Shown piece by piece: positions 1-7,375 of a stretch of 12,309 nt of DNA; the first letter of the stretch is position 1; every line of letters begins with the position of its first letter. The position numbers and the translations under genes are program-made. Origin of the DNA: Syntrophales bacterium (GTDB lineage: Bacteria; Desulfobacterota; Syntrophia; Syntrophales; UBA2192); assembly GCA_025454095.1 (NCBI GenBank), contig JALOPC010000017.1, positions 1 through 12,309 of the forward strand, given 5' to 3'. The notes under the pieces were generated by a model. That model was given only the letters and a program-made list of their open reading frames with translations, did not search any database and was not told where the DNA came from.

Positions 1-2
1 TG

Positions 3-920
3 GAGACAGGGGCCGTTCCCGTGGTCGGCGATATCGACGAGACCCTCAATCTCGACCCCGACAGCATCGAAATGCGTCTCTCCCCGTATACGAAGGCGGT
101 CGTCCCGGTGCACATGTGCGGGGCGCCTTCCCGCATCGACCGGATCGTGGAGGTCGCGAAAAAGCACAACCTGCTGGTTCTCGAGGACAACGCCCAGAGC
201 GCCGGCGGGAGCCTCCGGGGGAAGAAGCTGGGCACCTTCGGCGATGCCGGGATCCTCAGCTTCGACTACTACAAGACCATGACGACGGGCGAGGGCGGCA
301 TGGTGGTGACGAGCAGCAAGGAGCTCTACGACCGCGCCGACTGGTACCACGACCACGGCCACGACCACAACCCCAACGTGACAAGGGCCATGGAGGGCCG
401 GTTCATTTTGGGCTTCAACTACCGCATGAACGAGCTCCAGGGGGCCCTGGGGCTTGCCCAACTGCGCAAGCTCGACACGATCATCGCCGAGCAGCGGAAA
501 AACAAGGCCGCCGTGAAAGGCGCCCTCAGCGGGGTGCCGGGCATCCGGTTCCGCGCCATCCCCGACCCGGACGGCGACACGGCCACGTTCATCGCCTTCA
601 GCCTCCCCTCGGCGGCGTCGACGAAGGCGTTCCAGAAGGCCATGTCGGAAAGCGGCGTCGACTTCGTGTACTTCTTCGAGAATTTCTGGCACTACCTGCC
701 CAACTGGGAGCACTTCATCGCCAAGTGCACGGCCTGCACCGCCAGGTACCCCTTCGCGGACCCGTCCTACAAGGGGAAGGCCGCCTACGGCCGCGAGCTC
801 TACCCGAAGGCCGAGGAGATCCTGTCGAGGACGCTCTTCATGGCCATCCCCGTGAAGATGCCCGCCGGGCGTGTCGAGCAGATCGCCGACGCGGCGCAGA
901 AAGCCTCTAAGGCGCTTTAA
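3..920 (+). CDS. kdnA: DegT/DnrJ/EryC1/StrS-family PLP aminotransferase, probable KdnA-type (8-amino-Kdo synthesis), 5'-truncated
   Basis: The reading frame is open from the left edge, so the N-terminus is missing: about 306 residues are visible where the family usually has 370-400. GTG at 21 is in frame but lies inside a conserved strand (PVVGDIDETLNLDP) and is not the start. Family marks are clear: the VHMCGAP segment, the pyridine-binding Asp in EDNAQS (codon 186-188), and the PLP Schiff-base Lys in DYYKTMTTGEGG (codon 273-275). The DHGHDH stretch after it and the NYRMNELQGALGLAQLRKLD helix recall KdnA, which transaminates C8 of oxidised Kdo to give 8-amino-3,8-dideoxy-manno-octulosonate. 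hldD starts 18 bp downstream and kdsB follows, which suits LPS sugar synthesis. The fold is certain. The KdnA assignment is inference from remembered family features; another nucleotide-sugar aminotransferase is the alternative. Confidence 0.85.
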   Translation, partial: ETGAVPVVGDIDETLNLDPDSIEMRLSPYTKAVVPVHMCGAPSRIDRIVEVAKKHNLLVLEDNAQSAGGSLRGKKLGTFGDAGILSFDYYKTMTTGEGGMVVTSSKELYDRADWYHDHGHDHNPNVTRAMEGRFILGFNYRMNELQGALGLAQLRKLDTIIAEQRKNKAAVKGALSGVPGIRFRAIPDPDGDTATFIAFSLPSAASTKAFQKAMSESGVDFVYFFENFWHYLPNWEHFIAKCTACTARYPFADPSYKGKAAYGRELYPKAEEILSRTLFMAIPVKMPAGRVEQIADAAQKASKAL

Positions 921-923
921 CGC

Positions 924-930
924 GAAGGAG
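924..930 (+). promoter_or_regulatory. Ribosome binding site of hldD
   Basis: GAAGGAG lies 8 bases before the ATG at 939 and fixes that start. It sits in the 18-bp gap after the aminotransferase stop, which supports co-transcription. Confidence 0.75.
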
Positions 931-938
931 CAACAGGC

Positions 939-1910
939 ATGTACATCGTCACCGGCGGGGCCGGGTTCATCGGCAATGCGTTCGTCTGGAAGCTCAACCG
1001 GGAGGGGATCGACGACATCCTGATCGTCGACTCGCTCGGGAGCTCCGAGAAGTGGAAGAACCTCGTGAAGCGGCGTTACGCCGACTTCATCCACAAGGAC
1101 GCCTTCTACGAGATGCTCTGCGAGGGCAAACTCCCCTTCAAGGCCAAGGCCGTCATCCACATGGGGGCCTGCTCCTCGACGACGGAGCGCGACGCCGACT
1201 ACCTCATGGAGAACAACTTCCACTACAGCTGCGCCCTTGCCCGCTGGGCCGTGGAGAGGAAGATCCCCTTCCTCTACGCCTCGAGCGGCGCGACCTACGG
1301 CGACGGCTCCCTGGGCTTCTCCGACGACGACCGGGTCAGCGCGCAGCTCAAGCCCATCAACATGTACGGCTATTCGAAGCAGCTCTTCGACCTCTGGGTG
1401 ATGCGCAACAGGCTCCTGGGCAAGGTCGTGGGGATCAAGTTTTTCAACGTCTTCGGGCCCAACGAGTACCACAAGGGGGAGATGCAGAGCGTCGTCCGCA
1501 AGTCCTTCTTCCAGATCCGGGACACCGGCAGGGTGAGGCTGTTCAAGTCCCACCGCGCAGGCTTCGGCCACGGCGAGCAGATCCGGGACTTCGTGTACGT
1601 GAAGGACTGCGTCGAGGTCATGTGGTGGTTCCTGCAGAACCCGAAGGCCCGGGGCATCTTCAACCTCGGCACGGGCAAGGCCCGCTCGTGGAACGACCTG
1701 GTGACGGCCGTGTTCAAGGCCTCGGGCGTGAAGCCCAAAATCGAGTACATCGACATGCCCGCCGAGATCCGCGACCAGTACCAGTACGTGACGGAGGCGA
1801 AGATGGACAAGCTGCGCAAGGCCGGCTGCCCCGTGAAGTGCCGGTCGCTGGAGGATGCGATTGCGGATTATGTGAAGGAGCATCTGCAGAAAAACGATCC
1901 TTATCTGTAG
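939..1910 (+). CDS. hldD: ADP-L-glycero-D-manno-heptose 6-epimerase
   Basis: This 323-residue cytoplasmic short-chain dehydrogenase/reductase-type epimerase converts ADP-D-glycero- to ADP-L-glycero-beta-D-manno-heptose, the heptose donor for the LPS inner core. The N-terminal dinucleotide-binding motif GGAGFIG is at residues 6-12. The HldD-typical run MGACSSTTERD is near 75-85, and YASSGATYGD is near 113-122. The catalytic YxxxK is Y143-K147 (MYGYSK), and K179 in YHKG matches the second catalytic Lys of E. coli HldD. RDFVYVKD and FNLGTG follow, as in the family. Length is normal (E. coli about 310); a short insertion near 203-213 (KSHRAGFGHGE) is seen in many non-enteric homologues. The gene lies between the aminotransferase and kdsB, all on the same strand. 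I am very confident of the function. Confidence 0.96.
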   Translation: MYIVTGGAGFIGNAFVWKLNREGIDDILIVDSLGSSEKWKNLVKRRYADFIHKDAFYEMLCEGKLPFKAKAVIHMGACSSTTERDADYLMENNFHYSCALARWAVERKIPFLYASSGATYGDGSLGFSDDDRVSAQLKPINMYGYSKQLFDLWVMRNRLLGKVVGIKFFNVFGPNEYHKGEMQSVVRKSFFQIRDTGRVRLFKSHRAGFGHGEQIRDFVYVKDCVEVMWWFLQNPKARGIFNLGTGKARSWNDLVTAVFKASGVKPKIEYIDMPAEIRDQYQYVTEAKMDKLRKAGCPVKCRSLEDAIADYVKEHLQKNDPYL

Positions 1911-2150
1911 CCGTCGGTCACCGGCAGACAGCTCTGAGCAGGATTCTTCCTGCGAATAGACGGTTTTGGACCGCTCTCACGCTCGCAACGCGGCAGACGC
2001 AACATCTCGCCCTTCGGGCTCAAACAGTTTGCGCTGCGGACGCTTCGCTTCGCGAAGAGCGGAACCCCAAAACGCGCCTAACTTCGCTATCCAGAATCCT
2101 GCCCATTCGCTTGAAATCGAAAAGAGCAACATCGGTAGGGTTAAGGGAAT
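1911..2150. other. Intergenic region between hldD and kdsB
   Basis: This 240-bp gap is unusually long for an otherwise compact cluster. Most of it is occupied by an imperfect palindrome described separately. A short open frame (1966-2154) crosses it but has no ribosome binding site or recognisable protein and is not counted as a gene. TTGAAA at 2111-2116 is close to a sigma70 -35 box, but I find no good -10 at the right distance, so whether kdsB has its own promoter is open. Confidence 0.6.
1938..2102. repeat. Long imperfect inverted-repeat element (MITE-like or structured intergenic repeat)
   Basis: The outer arms are exact 10-mers: GCAGGATTCT (1938-1947) and AGAATCCTGC (2093-2102). Moving inward, TTTTGG pairs with CCAAAA and CCGCTCT (1971-1977) pairs with AGAGCGG, and further partial pairing leads to a central hairpin GCCC-TTC-GGGC (2009-2019). 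CTTCGCGAAG (2048-2057) is a perfect palindrome in the right arm. The ordered pairing over about 165 bp means the RNA or single-stranded DNA could fold into one long interrupted hairpin. No clear target-site duplication is visible at the ends. It may be a dispersed genomic repeat; only one copy is present in this window. Confidence 0.6.
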
Positions 2151-2891
2151 ATGAAGGTTGTCGTCGTCATCCCGTCGCGGTATCAGTCTTCGAGGTTCAT
2201 GGGGAAGCCGCTGGCCGAGGTCCTCGGCAAGCCCATGATCCAGCACGTCTACGAACGGGTATTGAAATCCAAGACGGCCTCGATGGCCGCCGTGGCCACC
2301 GATGACAGGCGGATTTTCGAGGCCGTGGAGAAGTTCGGCGGGCGGGTCATCCTGACCTCTCCGGATCACCCCTCGGGGACTGACCGGATCGCCGAGGCGG
2401 TGGAAACGCTGGGCGTGGCCGACACGGACATCGTCGTCAACATCCAGGGCGACCAGCCCACCTTCGAGCCCTCCCAGATCGACGAGGTCGTGCAGCCGCT
2501 CCTCGAGGATGCGACGGTGGATTTCTCGACGCTGATCTACCGGATCCGCCGGGACGAGGAGATCACCGACCCCAACGCCGTCAAGGTCGCCTTCGACAGG
2601 GACCACTTCGCCCTGTACTTCTCGCGATCGACGATCCCCTTCGTGCGCGATCGGGGGAAGAGGGCCGACTACTGGAAGCACCACGGCATCTACGCCTACC
2701 GGAAATCCTTCCTGATTGCCTTCACCAAGCTCCCCCAGGGGACCCTGGAGAAGCTCGAGGCCCTGGAGCAGCTCCGGGCGCTTGAGCACGGATACCGGAT
2801 CAAGGTGGTGGAGACGGAGTTCGACTCCATCGAAGTGGACACCCCGGCGGACCTCGAGCGCGTCAAGGCACTCTTGGCCGCGAAGCCCTGA
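2151..2891 (+). CDS. kdsB: 3-deoxy-manno-octulosonate cytidylyltransferase (CMP-Kdo or CMP-8-amino-Kdo synthetase)
   Basis: This 246-residue cytoplasmic enzyme couples Kdo, or 8-amino-Kdo, to CMP from CTP for lipid A-core assembly. The N-terminal CTP-binding stretch PSRYQSSRFMGKPL is at residues 8-21. SGTDRI is near 75-80, the Mg-binding Asp is D101 in QGDQP, ALYFSRSTIP is at 154-163, HHGIYAYR at 177-184, and the second metal Asp is D230 in EVDTPADL. Length is normal. QGDQP, YFSRS-IPF-RD, LEQLRALE and FDSIEVDTP look closer to the Shewanella enzyme acting on 8-amino-Kdo than to E. coli KdsB (QGDEP, TGVDTPED). With the KdnA-like gene upstream this suggests the amino-sugar substrate, but that preference is inferred. 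AAGGGA just before the ATG serves as ribosome binding site. Confidence 0.95.
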   Translation: MKVVVVIPSRYQSSRFMGKPLAEVLGKPMIQHVYERVLKSKTASMAAVATDDRRIFEAVEKFGGRVILTSPDHPSGTDRIAEAVETLGVADTDIVVNIQGDQPTFEPSQIDEVVQPLLEDATVDFSTLIYRIRRDEEITDPNAVKVAFDRDHFALYFSRSTIPFVRDRGKRADYWKHHGIYAYRKSFLIAFTKLPQGTLEKLEALEQLRALEHGYRIKVVETEFDSIEVDTPADLERVKALLAAKP

Positions 2892-2897
2892 GGGTTC

Positions 2898-3644
2898 ATG
2901 AAGATCATCGATTCCCACATGCACTGCGGAATCCAGAATTCGGACCAGCCCGTCGAGCTGATCCGGGCCTATCTGGACCGGGCAGGCATCCAGGGGGCCT
3001 GCCTCTATCCCCCCGTGGAGGACATCTACGACCGATACGACTATCACTTCGAGGACAATGCCCGCTGGGTCGCCTGCCGGCAGATGGCCAACGAGTACCT
3101 CCTCGAGATCCAGCAGCGGGATCCCGGCATCCACGCGTACTACTTCGTCTGGAACGATTTCCGAAAGGGCGAGCTGAAGAAGGGCTACCGGGGGATCAAG
3201 TGGCACCGCCACGAACACGAGCCGGTCTACCACTATGACGACCCGGCCTGCGAGGCGTTCCTGGAAGAGATCTACCGGCTGCGGCTTCCCGTCGTCCTGG
3301 AGGAGTCCTTCCGGAACACCCTGGCCTTTATCGAGCGGGTGGCCGGGCGCACCCCGATCATCATCCCGCATCTCGGGGGGCTCAACGGCGGGTTCGACGC
3401 GCTCTTCGACGAGGGCGTATGGGACGGCGAAACGGTTTATGCCGACACGGCCCTCGCGTCGACCCGGGAGATGCAGATCTTCCTGAAACGCTACGGCAGC
3501 CGCAAGCTGCTCTTCGGCAGCGACTTCCCCTTCGGCATTCCCTCGAGCGAGCTTTCGAGGGTCCGGGGCCTGGGGCTGAAAGACGGGGATTTCGAGAACG
3601 TCGTGAGCGGCAATGTCCTGCGGCTGATCCAACAGAAAGCCTGA
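2898..3644 (+). CDS. Small amidohydrolase-superfamily (amidohydrolase_2/TatD-like) metal hydrolase
   Basis: The 248-residue product has a TIM-barrel amidohydrolase pattern. H7 and H9 in SHMHC form the strand-1 HxH. The KWHRHEHE segment follows at 101-108, then H158 in PHLGG and the catalytic Asp D209 in FGSDFPFG. Where family members usually carry the strand-5 metal His (LPVLxH), this one reads LPVVLEES with E135 and E136, so one metal ligand seems replaced. It is also shorter than typical members (270-330 residues). There is no signal peptide, so it is probably cytoplasmic. It begins 6 bp after the kdsB stop, with GAGG near the start, implying co-transcription or coupling. The substrate is unknown; hydrolysis or decarboxylation are the usual activities of the superfamily. 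I cannot tie it to LPS except by position. Confidence 0.8.
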   Translation: MKIIDSHMHCGIQNSDQPVELIRAYLDRAGIQGACLYPPVEDIYDRYDYHFEDNARWVACRQMANEYLLEIQQRDPGIHAYYFVWNDFRKGELKKGYRGIKWHRHEHEPVYHYDDPACEAFLEEIYRLRLPVVLEESFRNTLAFIERVAGRTPIIIPHLGGLNGGFDALFDEGVWDGETVYADTALASTREMQIFLKRYGSRKLLFGSDFPFGIPSSELSRVRGLGLKDGDFENVVSGNVLRLIQQKA

Positions 3645-3666
3645 ACAGCGGGAAGGGTAAAAGGGC

Positions 3667-4308
3667 ATGAAGATCCTCGACGGACTCTACGGGTTCATCT
3701 GGCAGAGCGCGAGCGAGAACAACTGCAACAGCTTCTTCATCGACGGATCGAAGAAGATCCTCATCGACCCGGGCCACCGCCACCTCTTTCAGCATGTCCG
3801 CAGAGGCCTGGAGCGGGTCGGCCTCGCCCCGGAGCGGATCGACGCCGTCCTGGTCACCCACGGGCACCCCGACCACCTCGAAACGGCGGGTTCCTTCGGC
3901 CCTTCCGCCCGGTGGGCGATGAGCCGCATCGACTACGATTTCGTCCTGCAGTACCTGGGCTCGCGCACGGAAATTCCCCCGCCCGCCTTTTTTCTCCAGG
4001 AAGGCGATCTGGCGATCGGGGACACGGCCCTGCAGGTGCTCCTGACGCCGGGCCATTCCCCGGGGTCGGTCTGCCTGTACTGGCCGCAAAAGAAGGTGCT
4101 CTTCACGGGGGACGTGGTCTTCAGCCAGAGCATCGGCAGGACGGACCTGCCCGGCGGGTCGGGCAAGCAGCTCAAGGAGAGCATTGCGAGGCTGGCGGAA
4201 CTCGACGCGGACATCCTCTGCCCGGGTCACGGGGACGTGGTGACCGGGCGCGAGAACGTGAAAAAGAATTTCAAGATGATCAGGGATTTCTGGTTCAACT
4301 ATTTATGA
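3667..4308 (+). CDS. Metallo-beta-lactamase-fold hydrolase (glyoxalase II-like)
   Basis: The 213-residue product carries the full binuclear metal set: H65, H67, D69 and H70 in THGHPDH, H130 in TPGHSPGS, D149 in FTGDVVF and H188 in PGHGD. The run SIGRTDLPGG after D149 is typical of hydroxyacylglutathione hydrolase-like and persulfide-dioxygenase-like branches, so a thioester or related hydrolysis is likely. The C-terminal glutathione-binding domain of true glyoxalase II is absent or much reduced. No signal peptide is present, so it should act in the cytoplasm. The gene starts 22 bp after the amidohydrolase, with AAGGG in that gap, and probably ends the operon. Its last 14 bp overlap the 3' end of the opposite-strand gene. 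Specific substrate unknown. Confidence 0.88.
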   Translation: MKILDGLYGFIWQSASENNCNSFFIDGSKKILIDPGHRHLFQHVRRGLERVGLAPERIDAVLVTHGHPDHLETAGSFGPSARWAMSRIDYDFVLQYLGSRTEIPPPAFFLQEGDLAIGDTALQVLLTPGHSPGSVCLYWPQKKVLFTGDVVFSQSIGRTDLPGGSGKQLKESIARLAELDADILCPGHGDVVTGRENVKKNFKMIRDFWFNYL

Positions 4309-4816
4309 CCCCGAGGAAGCGCTTCGTGCAGGCAGCCTGGATCTGTTCCTGGTGCGCCTTCCACTGCGGGTCCGCTTCCGGGTTGGGCACCACGGCCGAA
4401 CCGGCGATTCCCGCCGATTCCAGCTCCCCCCGCTGCCGCTCCACCAGGGCGGTCTTCTTCGCATAAAACTCGGCCTGGCAGGACTGAAGGGTTTCCTGCA
4501 GCAGCGTTTCGGGCGTTCCGGCCAGCTCGTTGACGATCCGGAAGAGCCGCTCGTTGTCCGATGCAGGGTCGACGTGCGCCGCCAGGGCGGTTTTCAGGGT
4601 GCCCAGGGCTTCCGCCGCGCGGCCGATTTTCTTTTCCCTCTCCAGTTCGTCCTTGACGTCGTCGAGGGTGAGGCTGTAATCCAGGAGCCGCTGGATGAGG
4701 CCCCGGAGGTGCGTTTCACGTTCCTTGCGGTGCCAGGCCTCGCGCTCCTCCGCACTTGCGGAGAGGTTTTTCGTACGCTCCATGATGAGATCGATGGTGC
4801 TCTTGATTTCCGCCAT
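4295..4816 (-). CDS. Conserved hypothetical helical protein
   Basis: The 173-residue, highly charged product begins MAEIKSTIDLIMERTKNL and continues with Glu/Arg/Lys-rich helices to about residue 75, then a second helical region with C113 and C163. There is no signal peptide or membrane segment. The opening MxEIKSTxDL resembles an uncharacterised family I recall from Desulfobacterota genomes; I know no function for it. The start is supported by GGAGAAGG just upstream on the - strand. It lies 111 bp downstream of the second permease on the same strand and may be the last gene of the export operon, or have its own promoter. Its 3' end overlaps the + strand hydrolase gene tail to tail. Confidence 0.75.
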   Translation of the reverse strand: MAEIKSTIDLIMERTKNLSASAEEREAWHRKERETHLRGLIQRLLDYSLTLDDVKDELEREKKIGRAAEALGTLKTALAAHVDPASDNERLFRIVNELAGTPETLLQETLQSCQAEFYAKKTALVERQRGELESAGIAGSAVVPNPEADPQWKAHQEQIQAACTKRFLGVINS

Positions 4817-4927
4817 GGTCCTTCTCCGAATTTCTTCCCTTCATCCCTTCCAGGGTTCGTTCTTTTCAGCGGGCCCGAAGAATAATCCCTCCAGGGTCAA
4901 TTGTCCACGAAAAAGAGGGGCCGCAGG

Positions 4928-6157
4928 CTACGTGCGCAGGATGTCCACGGGCTCGAACTGGGTGGCTTTTTTCGACGGGTAGATGCCCGCCAGGACCCCC
5001 ACGAGGACGGAGGCGCCGAAGGCGATGGCGAGGCCGGTGAGGGAAAGCGTGAAGGGGTATTTCAGCACGCCCAGCAGGATGACGCTGATCAGGGCCCCCG
5101 AGAAGACGCCGATCATGCCGCCCGCAAGCGAGATGATGGACGACTCGATGAGGAACTGCAGCACGATGTCGCGTTTGCGCGACCCGACGGCGCGGCGGAT
5201 CCCGATCTCGAGCTTTCTCTCGTTGACGATGAGGATCATGATCGAGAGGATGCCGAGGCCGCCGATGATGAAGGATATCGCCGCCGCGATCCGCCCGAGG
5301 ACCGTGATGAGATCCATGGCCTGCGCTTTCAGGGCCATGACGTCCTTCATGTCGATGACGGCGAAATCGTCGTTCTGCCCCGGCCCGATCTTGTGGCGCT
5401 TGCGCAGCAGGGTCTCCATGTCGGTCTTGGTTGCGGAAACCAGGTCGTCGCGGGTGACCTGGACGAAGATGTTGCTGACATTGGTTTTGTTGACGAGGAC
5501 CTTCAGATAGGTCTGCAGGGGGATGAAGATCTGGTTGTCCTGGTCGGCCCCGGAGACGTCCGACCCCTTTTCCTCCATGATGCCGATCACCTGGAAGGGC
5601 ACGCGCCAGATCAGGATGTACTTCCCGATCGGGTCCTCATCGCCGAAGAGTTTCTCCACGACGGTGCGCCCCAGGACGGCCACCTTGTTTCGGTCGAGGT
5701 TGTCCTGGTCGGCGATGAAGCTTCCTTCCCGGGCGCGGAAGTTCCGGATGTCCTGGAAGTTCGGTTCCACCCCGCCGACGAGAATTCCTTTTAACGAGAT
5801 GTTTCCGTAACGGACGGGAAAGGTCTTGTACCCCGCGGCGGACAGGTCGGCGACGGCGGGAATGGACTCCCGGATCGCGCGGGCATCCTCCGGGGTGAGG
5901 TTTGTTGCCTGGCTCATCAGGGGCGTGCCCGCCCCCACGCGGCGCACGATGCCGCTGCGGACAATGAGGAGGTTCTTGCCGAGGCTGTCGATCTCCTGCT
6001 CGGTCTTGACGGCAAGCGACCCGGAGAGATTGGAGACGATGATCAGGGAGAAGGTGCCGAAAAAGACGCCCAGCACGGCAAGCGAGGTGCGCCACTTGAA
6101 CTGCACCAGGGATCGCCGCGCAATTTTCAGGTTGAGCAGGATACGCCTCAGATCCAT
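4928..6157 (-). CDS. MacB/FtsX-type ABC transporter permease (second permease)
   Basis: The 409-residue inner-membrane protein has the MacB permease layout. TM1 is at about 24-46. A large periplasmic MacB_PCD-like domain spans about 47-280. TM2 is near 284-311, TM3 near 335-364 and TM4 near 371-393. The coupling motif NERKLEIGIRRAVGSRKRDI (312-331) contacts the ATPase in this family, and the C-terminal YPSKKATQFEPVDILRT is also characteristic. It carries no ATPase domain, unlike E. coli MacB. The gene starts 3 bp after the stop of the first permease, so translation is probably coupled. With the paralogous first permease it could form a heterodimer. Mechanotransmission to the periplasmic adaptor is the inferred mechanism; the cargo is unknown. 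Confidence 0.92.
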   Translation of the reverse strand: MDLRRILLNLKIARRSLVQFKWRTSLAVLGVFFGTFSLIIVSNLSGSLAVKTEQEIDSLGKNLLIVRSGIVRRVGAGTPLMSQATNLTPEDARAIRESIPAVADLSAAGYKTFPVRYGNISLKGILVGGVEPNFQDIRNFRAREGSFIADQDNLDRNKVAVLGRTVVEKLFGDEDPIGKYILIWRVPFQVIGIMEEKGSDVSGADQDNQIFIPLQTYLKVLVNKTNVSNIFVQVTRDDLVSATKTDMETLLRKRHKIGPGQNDDFAVIDMKDVMALKAQAMDLITVLGRIAAAISFIIGGLGILSIMILIVNERKLEIGIRRAVGSRKRDIVLQFLIESSIISLAGGMIGVFSGALISVILLGVLKYPFTLSLTGLAIAFGASVLVGVLAGIYPSKKATQFEPVDILRT

Positions 6158-6160
6158 CGA

Positions 6161-7375
6161 TTACGTCCGTATCGCCTCGATCGGTTTCAGGTTTGCCGCC
6201 TGCCGTGCCGGGTGCAGGCCGAATCCGATCCCGACAGCCCAGGACAGCACGAGGCCGATCACGAATGCCTTCCAGGAGAAGTACACGGGAAACTCGGCCA
6301 CGTACGTGAGCAGCTGCGCCGAGACCACGCCGAGGAGGAACCCCACGACGCCCCCGGCGGAGGTGATCATCACGGCCTCCGTGAGAAACTGCGCCAGGAT
6401 GTCTTTCTTGCGGGCGCCCACGGAGCGGCGGATCCCGATTTCCTTGACCCGCTCTTTCACGGACAGCAGGAACAGGTTTGCCAGGACGAACCCGGCAACG
6501 ATGAGGGAGATCACGCCGACCACCCCGATAAAGACCACGAGGGAGCCCGTGAGGGCCACGAGGAACTTGACGATGTCCTTGGACGTAAAGATCCGGAAAT
6601 CGTCGGGCTGCCCGTCGGGGATCCGGTGGCGGTAACGCAGAAGCCGCTTGAGCTCTTCAACGCGGCCGTCGATGTTTTCGAGGTCGGTGAAGCGCAGGCG
6701 CATGGCATTGACGTAGCGCTGCTCGTTCAGGAGCTTCTTCATCACCGTCGTGTAGGGCATGATGATCCGGTTGTCGAGACTTCCGCCCCCCGGCGAGGTG
6801 CCTCGTTCGGAGAGCACGCCTACGATCTGGACGGGCAGGTTGCGGATCTGGACGAACTTGCCCACGGGGCTCTGCTCGCCGAAGAGTTCCCGGGCCGTTT
6901 CCTGCCCGATGATCCCCACGTTGGCGTAGCGCCGGATGTCGTCCTCGGTGAAGTCGGAGCCCTCCACGACGGGCCATGTCCAGGCGATGCTGTAATCGCT
7001 CGAGGAGCCCACGATCTGGCTCTGGTACCGGTTGCCCTTGTAGGAAACGGTGGCGGTTCCCACCCACGACGAGGGGGTGACGACATAGGCCGTGGGGAAG
7101 GCCTGGCGTATGGCCTCCACGTCGTCCAGGGTAATCGTTTTTTCCCGCTGGCCGATGGCGCGGGACTCCTCGCTTCCGCCCATGAGCATGACGGAGTCGG
7201 GGCCGAAGCTGGCGACGATGTCGAAGGCTTTCTTGTAGGCGCCCTCCGTGGCGGCGACGATGATCGTGATGGCCGAGATCCCGAGGGCGACGCTCACGAG
7301 GCAGAAGAAGGTCCTGAGCTTGAAAGCCTTGACCGCCTCGTAGGACTGGATGAGAAGCAGGGAGAAGCGTTCCAT
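6161..7375 (-). CDS. MacB/FtsX-type ABC transporter permease (first permease)
   Basis: The 404-residue protein is the paralogue of the other permease. TM1 is at about 21-42, the periplasmic domain at about 43-272, and three TM segments at about 273-304, 331-358 and 366-388. The conserved cytoplasmic motif is VKERVKEIGIRRSVGARKKD (306-325), followed by the terminal HPARQAANLKPIEAIRT. The two permeases share overall plan but differ widely in sequence, especially in the periplasmic domain, so this is not a recent duplication. The ATG directly abuts the TAG of the ATPase gene (TAGATG), a sign of coupled translation. No internal frameshift is visible. The transport substrate cannot be told from sequence. 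Confidence 0.92.
   Translation of the reverse strand: MERFSLLLIQSYEAVKAFKLRTFFCLVSVALGISAITIIVAATEGAYKKAFDIVASFGPDSVMLMGGSEESRAIGQREKTITLDDVEAIRQAFPTAYVVTPSSWVGTATVSYKGNRYQSQIVGSSSDYSIAWTWPVVEGSDFTEDDIRRYANVGIIGQETARELFGEQSPVGKFVQIRNLPVQIVGVLSERGTSPGGGSLDNRIIMPYTTVMKKLLNEQRYVNAMRLRFTDLENIDGRVEELKRLLRYRHRIPDGQPDDFRIFTSKDIVKFLVALTGSLVVFIGVVGVISLIVAGFVLANLFLLSVKERVKEIGIRRSVGARKKDILAQFLTEAVMITSAGGVVGFLLGVVSAQLLTYVAEFPVYFSWKAFVIGLVLSWAVGIGFGLHPARQAANLKPIEAIRT

Noticed and set aside
2111..2139. Possible kdsB promoter with TTGAAA as -35
   Set aside because: The -35 match is good, but no acceptable -10 lies 16-18 bases downstream.
1966..2154. 62-codon open frame between hldD and kdsB
   Set aside because: It lies on the palindromic element, has no ribosome binding site and matches no protein I recognise.
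1977..3668. 563-codon open frame on the - strand
   Set aside because: It is antisense to kdsB and the amidohydrolase, whose domains are clear; long antisense frames are expected in GC-rich DNA, and its product is rich in Gly, Asp, Leu and Val without domain logic.
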